Origin: Paenibacillus polysaccharolyticus
GTDB taxonomy: Bacteria > Bacillota > Bacilli > Paenibacillales > Paenibacillaceae
Reading direction: 5' to 3'
DNA: 64,000 nucleotides
Assembly: GCF_900102085.1 (NCBI RefSeq)
Contig: NZ_FMVM01000002.1
Span: 186,001 to 250,000 of the forward strand
Position numbers and translations under genes: made by a program. The notes beneath the pieces are model-generated. The model did not search any database and was not told where the DNA came from. It worked only from the letters and a program-made list of their open reading frames with translations. Below are positions 43,455-54,261 of the stretch, one piece after another (the first letter of the stretch is position 1; each line of letters begins with the position of its first letter).

Positions 43455-44192
43455 ATGACGTTAACAGCAATACTATCTACCCTTGTACTGCTGGCACTAA
43501 TAGATTCAACGAGTTTGGGCACTCTCTTGATTCCTGTCTGGTTACTGATGACACCCGGGCGTGTTCGAGTAGATCGGTTTTTGATCTATTTATTCACAGT
43601 GTCCGGTTGTTACTTTGCAATTGGCCTGATTATTATGTTTGGAACGGATGCATTTCTAAACAACTACGCACCTCTAATGGTATCTAAACCATTCCTGTTA
43701 GGACAATTGGCGATAGGCATATTGTTAATGATCATAAGCCAACTCATGGATACCAAGAAATCCCGTGCTCGTGCTGCGGAACGTGCAGCGAGTGGGGGCG
43801 GTTATATTTTCAAATGGAGGACTCGCTTTACAGGGGAGGCGGTTTCCAGCAAAATTTCTATTACTATACTTATTGGACTTGCACTGACCGCGGTCATCCT
43901 GGAACTGGGAACAATGCTGCCCTATCTCGCAGCCATTGGCATATTAGTGACTGAAGGACCTGCTTGGCCTATGTCGGGTATCCTGTTACTGGGATATTGT
44001 TTCGTTATGATATTACCTGCGCTCATTTTGTTGGCAGGACGATTGCTCGCTTACCCTTTTTTAAAACAACCTTTACAAAAAATAGATAATTGGCTGATGA
44101 AAAATGCTCAGCGTGCTGCAGCCTGGATTATAGGGATTGTTGGCTTTCTCTTATCGGTTAACGCTATTTATGATCTAGGTTGGGTTCAGTAA
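43455..44192 (+). CDS. GAP/Sap family membrane protein
   Basis: A 245-aa protein with six hydrophobic segments in two halves. LLALIDSTSLGTLLIPVWLL is typical of the GAP (Sap, sulfolipid-addressing) family, distant LysE-type transporters. In mycobacteria Sap works with MmpL/MmpS in exporting glycolipids. ATG 43455 follows GTGAGG by six bases; GTG 43443 is less likely. As third gene after MerR and the MmpS-like protein it suggests an export unit for a lipid or amphiphile (inference). Confidence 0.82.
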   Translation: MTLTAILSTLVLLALIDSTSLGTLLIPVWLLMTPGRVRVDRFLIYLFTVSGCYFAIGLIIMFGTDAFLNNYAPLMVSKPFLLGQLAIGILLMIISQLMDTKKSRARAAERAASGGGYIFKWRTRFTGEAVSSKISITILIGLALTAVILELGTMLPYLAAIGILVTEGPAWPMSGILLLGYCFVMILPALILLAGRLLAYPFLKQPLQKIDNWLMKNAQRAAAWIIGIVGFLLSVNAIYDLGWVQ

Positions 44193-44324
44193 TCTGTATG
44201 GTATGAGCCGTGTTGACAGCATCCGTATCTTCATACTTTCGGCACATGGATGTGCTATTCGCACAGGCAAGTCGTCCACCCAACGCGTAGACTGAAGTAG
44301 ATCAAGTCGAGTGAGGTGAATACC

Positions 44325-44909
44325 ATGGCTAAGACCAATGAAATACACGTCAAGGCAAAACGATTCAAGGATCGTCCGGTCTGCGTGACTCTTCATAATG
44401 GTGAGACGTACATCGGGTACATCTCTGGCGTGAGTAACGAAGGCGTAGAGCTTACCGGAGGCGGAAAATTAACACAAACTCCAACGTCCCCAGCAAGGAA
44501 AACAGTTGCTGCGCGGAGTAATTCGCCTAAAATGAAACCCCGGGCTACCGGAGCGAATAAAAACGCATCCTCCCCGAGACGAAAAAAAGTCAATCATTCC
44601 CGCAAGTCATCCGCATCATCTCGAATAACTGCCCGTAGGACGTCACGTCAAGCGCAAGTATCATCCTTCATGCCTATGATGGGCTCCTTGTTGGGCGGCC
44701 TCGGCGGAGCAGGATCATTTGGAGGTATGCTTGGAGGCGGTATGCGTTTGTTCGGCATGATTCAGCGTTTTGTGCCTGTCGTGAAAATGGGCTACGGCAT
44801 GATTAAACAAATCCAGCCGTTTATGGGTGCCGTGCAAGGTTTGATGTCACCCGCAAGCCAAGCTCAAGAAAATGAAGATGAGGCTGAAGCGGAAATCCAA
44901 CGGGGGTAA
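44325..44909 (+). CDS. Basic protein with Sm-like N-terminus and Gly/Met-rich tail
   Basis: A 194-aa protein with three parts. Residues 5-45, with RPVCVTLHNGETYIGYISGV, resemble a small Sm-like beta strand set. Residues 50-115 are very basic and Ser/Arg-rich. Residues 118-180 are hydrophobic and rich in Gly and Met (MMGSLLGGLGGAGSFGGMLG). I do not recognise the family; nucleic-acid binding or a spore-coat role could both fit the composition. ATG 44325 follows GAGGTGA; GTG 44316 is possible. Confidence 0.72.
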   Translation: MAKTNEIHVKAKRFKDRPVCVTLHNGETYIGYISGVSNEGVELTGGGKLTQTPTSPARKTVAARSNSPKMKPRATGANKNASSPRRKKVNHSRKSSASSRITARRTSRQAQVSSFMPMMGSLLGGLGGAGSFGGMLGGGMRLFGMIQRFVPVVKMGYGMIKQIQPFMGAVQGLMSPASQAQENEDEAEAEIQRG

Positions 44910-44989
44910 CAAGAGTAAAAAAAGTAACAAAATACAGTATCAAGAACATGTTGATGTTTGAGCAGGAGAGAAGATAAGTAAGCGCTCCT

Positions 44990-45017
44990 AAGTCGCTATT
45001 ATAGCGGCTTTTTTTTA
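44990..45017 (+). terminator. Terminator
   Basis: AGTCGCTA and TAGCGGCT form a stem with a TTA loop and a T run, about 80 bp after the preceding stop. Confidence 0.85.
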
Positions 45018-45205
45018 TCGTTTAAGTTTTTTTCTGAATATGATAAAGATTCAATAAGGGAGAGTAGATTCAGTGAATTCAGACTTTTCGGGTAGATGGA
45101 GTATTATTAAGTGTTATAGAAAAATCATTCCAAATTATGTGTTATGATATTTTAAGGTGAAATACAATACGTAATCATTTCTATGATCAAGAGGTGGAAA
45201 CAGCA

Positions 45206-45406
45206 ATGAAAAATAGAAACATAACAGGTATCGTAGTAGCTATAATATATTGCATTGTTTTATTTATTTTCTTGACTGATTCCCCGTCAGGTGAAGCTCC
45301 CAATAATCCCCGTTGGATATACTTATTGTTACCGCTTGGAGCGATTGCAATAACGTCTCTGTTTGATTATGTAATCAAGTTCGATTTCTTTAGGGTGAAA
45401 AAATGA
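45206..45406 (+). CDS. Small two-span membrane protein
   Basis: A 66-aa protein with two hydrophobic segments (about 7-24 and 38-55), a NNPRW loop and a basic FFRVKK end. ATG 45206 is about nine bases after AGAGGTGG; the GTG at 45194 overlaps that site. The family is unknown and it is monocistronic. Confidence 0.7.
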   Translation: MKNRNITGIVVAIIYCIVLFIFLTDSPSGEAPNNPRWIYLLLPLGAIAITSLFDYVIKFDFFRVKK

Positions 45407-45530
45407 TTCTCGAAGGCCTGTTGGATTAAATTCAAAAGTAGAATATAAGATAACATGTAAGATAGATTTCTTTAACTCGTGGCAAGCTGCTCTCCGTACT
45501 TCATGCCAAGGAGAATTTTTTCAGGCAAAA

Positions 45531-45733
45531 GCGCTAACGATCATCAGAAAGCTTATTTGAGTAGATATTGAGCTTTGAACATTCTAACGATCCCGAGAGA
45601 GCTTATTTTGTTGAAAAGACGTGATTTTGCCTTAAAAACACTTAAATTGTCCGAAATAGCGTCTCCTGTGATCGTTAGAATAAAAAATGACCTCAAAGGA
45701 GCCAAATAAGCTCCGCTGAGAGCGTTAGAATTT
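45531..45733. repeat. Cluster of four copies of an intergenic repeat
   Basis: A core of CTAACGATC, a short variable part and AGCTTATTT occurs at 45531-45558 and 45581-45609 in plus orientation. It recurs inverted at 45657-45682 and 45698-45733 (GATCGTTAGAAT and AAATAAGCTC). The outer copies face each other, so the region could fold into a long hairpin. No gene is present from 45407 to 45979. Such dispersed units are usual in Paenibacillus intergenic DNA, as I recall. Confidence 0.75.
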
Positions 45734-45923
45734 AGCCTAGACACCCAAGCCACATATCGAAGCTACATAATGTGTTTGTCTTAAACCCACTGAAGTGCTT
45801 CTTTTATCGCCTCTTTGTCCCCGCTGTGTCACTCTACTACGTACTCCGGCACGCCTGCGGTGAACCTTCCTGGCTTGGAACAGAATCAATCAAAATTAGA
45901 TTCGTTAAAGGCTAATGCCAAGG

Positions 45924-45958
45924 TTAAAGCCCAGAAGCAGGTATGCTCTGGGCTTTTG
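45924..45958. terminator. Terminator of the arabinofuranosidase gene
   Basis: AAAGCCCAGA pairs with TCTGGGCTTT around an 11-nt loop, with A and T flanks. It is 22 bp past the reverse-strand stop. Confidence 0.82.
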
Positions 45959-45979
45959 GATTTAGCGCGATTTGCGGGA

Positions 45980-47578
<1,599 letters not shown>

Positions 47579-47682
47579 TCACTAATCCATATTGAATTCG
47601 CCAAAAAGCAAAATCAATACATTGATTTATTATCTAATATGTATCATAATGCGGATATACAGGGCAAGTTCATTTTTCACAG

Positions 47683-47698
47683 TTCGCTAAATAACGAA
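47683..47698. promoter_or_regulatory. Candidate operator between abfA and its regulator
   Basis: TTCGCTAAATAACGAA is an imperfect 16-bp palindrome (six of eight positions match) in the divergent region. It is a plausible site for the adjoining HTH protein. The rest of the 321-bp gap is AT-rich with no other clear signal. Confidence 0.4.
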
Positions 47699-47809
47699 TT
47701 CTAAATCTATATATATAAACACAAGATTGAATTAACCCACAGAACAAAAGCTGGATCACAAATGAGATACCCGCTATATAAGCAGACTATACAAAAGGAA
47801 GTGGATTCT

Positions 47810-48748
47810 ATGATGCTTGGAACAGATGCATCTTCGCTGCTTGTCTACGAGGCGTTAGCCAGTGAAGCCCGTTTAAATATAGTGCGCCTGTTGCTTCAAA
47901 ACAGAGAAATGCATATTAACGCTCTCGCTCAAGAGCTTTATTTAAGCAAAGCGATTGTAAGCACCCATGTCAGCAAATTGCAGAAGGCAGGCATTGTAGG
48001 CAGCCGAATGAAACGGGAGAATGGCGGCACTTACAAATATTGTTTTATCGTACAGGAGTTCATGACCATTCAACTGTCGCCCCCCGAACCCGCTGACGCT
48101 TCTTATCATGAAGTATCCATCCCGGTTGGGCATTATACAGATTATGAAGCATGGCCTACATGCGGGCTGGCAACGACAACTCAGATGATCGGTCAGTACG
48201 ACACACCTGCTTGTTTCATGGATCCCGATCGGGTTAACGCGGCAATTCTTTGGATGGCACGAGGTTTTCTCGAATATAAGATTCCCAATTATCTTCACAA
48301 TGATCAGCATCTTCGCGAGATTGAACTTTCACTCGAACTTAGCTCGGAAGCGCCCAAGGTTAATGAAAACTGGCCTTCCGATATTCGTTTTACGCTTAAC
48401 GGCAATGATCTCGGTACATGGACAAGTCCTGGCGATTTCGGAGACCGAAAGGGCAAGCATACTCCACTATGGTGGAAACTGGATGTGAATCAATACGGGG
48501 TGTTAAAAGTACTGCGCATCAACGAGGATGGTACGTTTATAGATGGTCAACAAATTTCGGATGTCACGATCTCGGATCTGAATCTACGAGCAGCTACCTA
48601 TTGGACATTTGGGTTAAAACCCGAAGAGAGCGCAGCAGGTCGAGGTGGGCTGACCCTATTTGGAAAAGGGTTTGGCAACTATGATCAGGACATTCTGATT
48701 CGGTATTATTATGATAATGCTCTAGAAAACAACACTTCAGAAGAATAG
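47810..48748 (+). CDS. Two-domain ArsR-type regulator
   Basis: A 312-aa protein. A winged helix of the ArsR type (about 5-75, with LSKAIVSTHVSKLQKAGIV) is joined to a 230-residue C-terminal domain. ArsR proteins usually have about 100 residues, so the extension is likely a ligand domain; it has beta-sandwich character (LRINEDG, YWTFGLKPEE). It diverges from abfA and may sense arabinose-type sugars (inference). I chose the ATG at 47810 after AAAAGGAAG; upstream in-frame starts lack a good site. Confidence 0.8.
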   Translation: MMLGTDASSLLVYEALASEARLNIVRLLLQNREMHINALAQELYLSKAIVSTHVSKLQKAGIVGSRMKRENGGTYKYCFIVQEFMTIQLSPPEPADASYHEVSIPVGHYTDYEAWPTCGLATTTQMIGQYDTPACFMDPDRVNAAILWMARGFLEYKIPNYLHNDQHLREIELSLELSSEAPKVNENWPSDIRFTLNGNDLGTWTSPGDFGDRKGKHTPLWWKLDVNQYGVLKVLRINEDGTFIDGQQISDVTISDLNLRAATYWTFGLKPEESAAGRGGLTLFGKGFGNYDQDILIRYYYDNALENNTSEE

Positions 48749-48832
48749 AATGTGCAATTTGGTATCAACCTATATAAGAGCAGTGCATAATCCGACTTAA
48801 ATGAAGTATATACCCATTCCAGCGTTATGGTA

Positions 48833-48860
48833 TTGACAACGATTACATGGCTGGTATAGA
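48833..48860 (+). promoter_or_regulatory. bgl operon promoter overlapping a cre site
   Basis: TTGACA (48833) and TATAGA (48855), spaced 16 bp with TG before the -10, form the promoter. TTGACAACGATTACAT (48833-48848) fits the CcpA consensus WTGNNANCGNNNNCAW at every fixed position. CcpA binding would cover the -35 and repress the operon in glucose. Confidence 0.78.
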
Positions 48861-48873
48861 ATACAGCTAAATA

Positions 48874-48960
48874 AGGAGTGTCACTGATTCGATCAGGCAC
48901 CACCACAGTCTGGATTTCACAAGTTTATTTCTTGTGTACCTGGCCATGGTGGTGCTTTTT
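48874..48960 (+). promoter_or_regulatory. licT leader: LicT RAT element 1 with overlapping terminator
   Basis: The RAT (48874-48904) begins GGAGTGTCACTG and ends CAGGCACCACC around a GATTCGATC loop. GCACCACC (48897) is shared with the terminator, whose other arm is GGTGGTGC (48948) followed by five Ts. Both cannot form together, so LicT binding to the RAT prevents termination before licT. Confidence 0.88.
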
Positions 48961-48983
48961 GCATATATGGGGGTGAAAACATC

Positions 48984-49832
48984 ATGAGGTTCAAGAAATC
49001 GTTAAACAACAATATCGCCCTGGCGGAGGATGCCGAAGGCTGTGAAGTCATTGTCATTGGAACAGGTGTAGGCTTCAAAAAAGTAAAGGGACAGCCGATC
49101 GAGCAAAGCCAGATTCAGAAAACGTTCCGGATCGGCTCGAATGATAAATATCAGCGAGTCGAGCAATTTCTTAGCGATATCCCTCTGCAAGTTATCGATA
49201 TCACGGATCAGATTATAGAAGAAGGCAGGGAGATCATCGGGAAAAAGCTGAATGATTCTATCCTACTAACGCTTGCGGATCATATTCATTTTGCTCTGGA
49301 TCGTTTCAGAAAAGGGGTGGACATGCAAAACCCGCTACACTGGGATATTCGCCATCTGTATCCTGCAGAATTCCGCGCTGGTGAGTTTGCGGTACGCAAG
49401 ATCAATGAAGCTTTTCTGGTCGCATTGCCTGCGGGTGAGGCTAGCTCCATTGCTCTTCATTTTGTGAATTCACAATTTGATTCGGGTAGCATGAATCAGA
49501 CGATCAAGATTACACAGATGATTAATGACATTCTTGGGATCATGACCGATCATTTTGGGAGAACGCTGAATCAGGAGTCTGCTGATTTCTCCAGGTTCAT
49601 TACCCATCTGAGATACTTCATCGTTCGGCAAATGAACCGGGAAGTGCTCTCATTCAAGGATCAGCAGTTTTTATATGATGTATTGTCGGATCGATATCCA
49701 GATAGCTTCCAATGCGCACTCAAGATCAAGGAGACGATGGAACAGCAACGCGGATTTGTAATTACTCCCGATGAGATGGTATACCTTATGATCCACATCG
49801 AAAGAGTAACATCCCGTACCGACACGGGTTGA
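48984..49832 (+). CDS. licT: BglG-family transcription antiterminator
   Basis: A 282-aa RNA-binding antiterminator. Residues 1-56 form the CAT RNA-binding domain (IVIGTGVGFKK), followed by two PTS regulation domains. The phosphorylatable His residues fall at H100, H159, H208 and H271, almost the same as in B. subtilis LicT. BglP phosphorylates PRD1 to inhibit and HPr phosphorylates PRD2 to activate. GGGGGTGA precedes the ATG. It is first in the operon and controls both its own leader and that of bglP. Confidence 0.94.
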   Translation: MRFKKSLNNNIALAEDAEGCEVIVIGTGVGFKKVKGQPIEQSQIQKTFRIGSNDKYQRVEQFLSDIPLQVIDITDQIIEEGREIIGKKLNDSILLTLADHIHFALDRFRKGVDMQNPLHWDIRHLYPAEFRAGEFAVRKINEAFLVALPAGEASSIALHFVNSQFDSGSMNQTIKITQMINDILGIMTDHFGRTLNQESADFSRFITHLRYFIVRQMNREVLSFKDQQFLYDVLSDRYPDSFQCALKIKETMEQQRGFVITPDEMVYLMIHIERVTSRTDTG

Positions 49833-49881
49833 CCTCAAAATAGCTCTTAGAAGATATTCCATTACCATGTTAATTGAATAT

Positions 49882-49966
49882 GGAGTGTTACTGATTCGAT
49901 CAGGCACCACCAAATGTTTCCGATTCCGCTTCAGTAGCGGGGCGGGTTTACATTTGGTTTTTTTTT
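49882..49966 (+). promoter_or_regulatory. bglP leader: LicT RAT element 2 with overlapping terminator
   Basis: This 30-nt RAT (49882-49911) differs from the first by one base, T for C. It overlaps a second terminator, ACCAAATGT (49909) with ACATTTGGT (49950) and eight Ts. It lies between licT and bglP, so transporter expression passes two LicT checkpoints. Confidence 0.88.
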
Positions 49967-49988
49967 CGCCAAAAAAGGAGGAAGCAGC

Positions 49989-51947
49989 ATGAATCACCGG
50001 GAGTTGTCCAAAGAGATCATCCGATTAACAGGAGGGCAGGAAAATATTACGCAAGCCTGGCATTGTATCACTCGATTGCGCTTTAATGTACGTGATGAAA
50101 AGAAAGTGCAGCTTGAACAGATTCGCGCACTGGATGGTGTTCTTGGGGCACAGTTCCAAAACGATCAGTTCCAGGTTGTAATTGGCAACAAAGTTGCAGC
50201 CGTCTATGAAGAGCTGGAGGATCAGTTGAAACAAGCTGGTGCAACGGAGAGAGAAGCAGAACCGCCGCGTTCAAGAGGTCTTAATGCCGTACTGGACACG
50301 ATCTCGGGTATTTTCACCCCCATTCTTCCAGCCATAGTAGGTACCGGGATGCTGAAGGGCATTCTCGCATTACTTGTTACACTTGGGGCCATTCAAGAGA
50401 CTAGCGGTGAGTATCAGATTTTGGCGTCCATAGCCAATGCGGCCTTTTATTTCTTGCCATTCCTACTCGCTGTATCGTCTGCGCGGAAGTTTAAAGTGAA
50501 TGAATATATCGCCTTGACTCTTGCAGGTACACTATTATATCCAACCATTTTGAATGCTTATCTTGAAAATCATCTGGAGCCGATTCGTTTTCTATCTCTG
50601 CCGGTATCGATCGTGAATTACACCCAGTCTGTCATTCCGATTATTCTCGGAGTGTGGCTTCTCAGTTATGTACATCGCTGGGTAGATCGTTTCATTCCTG
50701 GTCCGGTTAAAGTCATTTTCACCTCAATGATCGTGCTGGTGATTACCGTCCCGATTCTGTTAATAGCCATCGGGCCGCTTGGTAATTACATCGGCATCTA
50801 TCTGGAGATCGGTACATCCTGGCTCTTTGCTCACTCGGGCCCATTAACAGGAATCTTGCTGGGCGGACTTATGCCAGTGATCGTTATGACGGGTATGCAT
50901 TATGCATTTTTCCCGGGAACATTGCAGAATTTGAGCAAACTGGGTTACGACGTACTGTTACTGCCGCTTAACCTTGTAGCCAATATGAGTCAAGCTGGTG
51001 CCGTAATGGCGGTATTCCTCAAAACTAAAAACAAATCGATGAAATCGATTGCTTTATCCAGCGGTATATCTGCTTTTCTGGGCATCACAGAGCCTGCAAT
51101 CTATGGAGTAACGTTGAAGCTGAAAAAACCGTTCTATGCTTCGATCATCGGTGGAGCAGCCGGCGGTGGATTTATTACAGCGGTAGGGTTAAAATGTTTC
51201 GGTTTTGCCGTTCCGGGCCTGCTGTCATTGCCTTTATACATTGGTCCAAACGGGGGGATGGAGAATTTCTGGTACGCGCTCATCGGTGTGGGTATCAGCT
51301 TCGTAGTTTCGTTTATAGTGACCTTATTGCTTAAGTGGGATGAACCGATTACGCAGCAACCTGCTGGAGCAAGTTCGTCAGCAATAGCTCCAACAACAGC
51401 ATCGGAATCAGCGAAACGATCAGGAACAACAAATCGGTCTAATCAAGAACCTGCACCACCGCCTGTGACCGTTCATTCAATTGAGGAAAAGAAAGGTGAA
51501 ATATTCAGTCCGCTTACCGGTGAACTGGTCTCACTCAAAGAACTGCCTGATCCTACGTTTGCAGAGGAAATGACGGGAAAAGGAATTGCAATTATTCCAA
51601 AAGAGGGCCGTGTAACCGCACCATTTGACGGAACGGTCACAATGATCGCGAAAAGCAAACATGCTATCATGCTGACTTCCTCCAGCGGAATCGACATTCT
51701 TATTCATGTTGGACTTAACACGGTGTCCCTGAAAGGCAAATTTTTTGAAGAGAAGGTTGTTATCGGACAGCGAGTGAACAAGGGGGATTTATTGCTGGAA
51801 TTTGATATCGAGAGCATTCAAGCTACCGGTATTGATCTGACCACCCCGGTCATTGTAGCCAACACGCCAGATTACCTTGACGTAGTACCCGTTCAGGTGA
51901 AGGGGGTGGTTCCAATGAATGAATTACTGCTACTCACCGTTCGTTAA
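49989..51947 (+). CDS. bglP: Beta-glucoside PTS permease, EIIBCA
   Basis: A 652-aa three-domain transporter that imports and phosphorylates beta-glucosides. EIIB (about 1-90) has phosphorylation Cys C26 in AWHCITRLRF. EIIC (about 100-460) has ten or so hydrophobic segments with TEPAIYGV. A Pro/Ser/Thr linker leads to EIIA (about 495-645) with active His in ILIHVGLNTV. AAAGGAGGAAGC precedes the ATG. It also signals sugar availability to LicT by phosphorylation. Substrates likely include cellobiose-type sugars, salicin and arbutin. Confidence 0.94.
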   Translation: MNHRELSKEIIRLTGGQENITQAWHCITRLRFNVRDEKKVQLEQIRALDGVLGAQFQNDQFQVVIGNKVAAVYEELEDQLKQAGATEREAEPPRSRGLNAVLDTISGIFTPILPAIVGTGMLKGILALLVTLGAIQETSGEYQILASIANAAFYFLPFLLAVSSARKFKVNEYIALTLAGTLLYPTILNAYLENHLEPIRFLSLPVSIVNYTQSVIPIILGVWLLSYVHRWVDRFIPGPVKVIFTSMIVLVITVPILLIAIGPLGNYIGIYLEIGTSWLFAHSGPLTGILLGGLMPVIVMTGMHYAFFPGTLQNLSKLGYDVLLLPLNLVANMSQAGAVMAVFLKTKNKSMKSIALSSGISAFLGITEPAIYGVTLKLKKPFYASIIGGAAGGGFITAVGLKCFGFAVPGLLSLPLYIGPNGGMENFWYALIGVGISFVVSFIVTLLLKWDEPITQQPAGASSSAIAPTTASESAKRSGTTNRSNQEPAPPPVTVHSIEEKKGEIFSPLTGELVSLKELPDPTFAEEMTGKGIAIIPKEGRVTAPFDGTVTMIAKSKHAIMLTSSSGIDILIHVGLNTVSLKGKFFEEKVVIGQRVNKGDLLLEFDIESIQATGIDLTTPVIVANTPDYLDVVPVQVKGVVPMNELLLLTVR

Positions 51948-52155
51948 ACTTATTACTAAACGAATGAAGGCTTTCTATTTTACCGAGTTATAAAATTCAA
52001 CGTTATATTTACACAAGAAACGGAGAGGACAGAAATAACCTGGAAAAGCAACGCGGGCGCCTTTATCACCATATTTTCCAATTAAAATTAATTCAAAAAA
52101 ATCTGGGGGTAACAGCGATTGGAAGGTTAGTCTGTCATTGAAGTGGCACGTGTAA

Positions 52156-53646
<1,491 letters not shown>

Positions 53647-53696
53647 ACAAAAGTAACTAGCACTGATCATTCTTATCTCTAATTTTTTAACACAAA

Positions 53697-53736
53697 TATA
53701 AGAAGGTTGCCTCATCAGGCAGTCTTCTTATATTTC
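53697..53736 (+). terminator. Terminator of the bgl operon
   Basis: ATAAGAAGGTTGCCT pairs with AGGCAGTCTTCTTAT around CATC, with one mismatched pair, then ATTT. Confidence 0.75.
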
Positions 53737-53784
53737 ATTTCACGCCCCTTAAGGCCTAACACAAAGATCATTAACCATTTTGAA

Positions 53785-53812
53785 TTGACATATCGCAAAA
53801 GATCGATATAAT
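53785..53812 (+). promoter_or_regulatory. Promoter and operator of the ArsR gene
   Basis: TTGACA (53785) and TATAAT (53807) are spaced 16 bp. ATATCG-N8-CGATAT (53790-53809) covers the spacer and -10. The predicted start at 53819-53820 falls on the ATG of the gene, leaving almost no untranslated leader. Confidence 0.78.
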
Positions 53813-53819
53813 GATGATT

Positions 53820-54122
53820 ATGAATCCAATTGAAATTTTGAAAGCTGTCTCGAATGAGTCCAGATTTCAGATCTTACAATGGCTCAAAGAACCAAACGAG
53901 CATTTCAAACCCCATGAAGGAGTGGATATGAACGAAATAGGGGTATGTGTAAGTCAAATCACCGACAAACTCAACATGACACAGTCGACCGCCTCCCAGT
54001 ATCTTACGATATTGCAGCGAGCAGGGCTGATCACAACCAAACGGATAGGCAAATTTACGTATTATCAGAGAGACGAGAACGCGATAAGTGAGTTTACTCG
54101 TTATATGATGAATGATATGTAA
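53820..54122 (+). CDS. ArsR family regulator, probably leaderless
   Basis: A 100-aa winged-helix repressor with LKAVSNESRFQILQWL, ITDKLNMTQSTASQYL and LITTKRIGKFTYYQ. It has one Cys (GVCVSQ) and no classic ELCVCD metal site, so a non-metal ligand is likely. I chose the ATG at 53820; an ATG at 53811 lies within the -10 and cannot be transcribed. The promoter places transcription start at this ATG. A second copy of its operator pattern precedes the MFS gene downstream, its likely target. Confidence 0.85.
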   Translation: MNPIEILKAVSNESRFQILQWLKEPNEHFKPHEGVDMNEIGVCVSQITDKLNMTQSTASQYLTILQRAGLITTKRIGKFTYYQRDENAISEFTRYMMNDM

Positions 54123-54207
54123 GTTACAGCTGAGTTCTTACCAAGAATTCAGTTTTTCTTTAGCCGATCATATCGACAATTCACAATATGTCATTTTGTG
54201 ACTCATT

Positions 54208-54227
54208 ATATCTACAAATTTAGATAT
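54208..54227 (+). promoter_or_regulatory. Second ArsR-type operator before the MFS gene
   Basis: ATATCT-N8-AGATAT has the same 6-8-6 layout and nearly the same arms as the ArsR promoter site. It lies 34 bp before the MFS start. Confidence 0.68.
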
Positions 54228-54261
54228 AACAATTTATAAATTCATTAAGGAGTGGATTCCA

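Noticed and set aside
44193..44324. Terminator or regulatory RNA after the GAP gene
   Set aside because: There are short complementary bits (GCACA, TGTGC) but no convincing stem with a T run.
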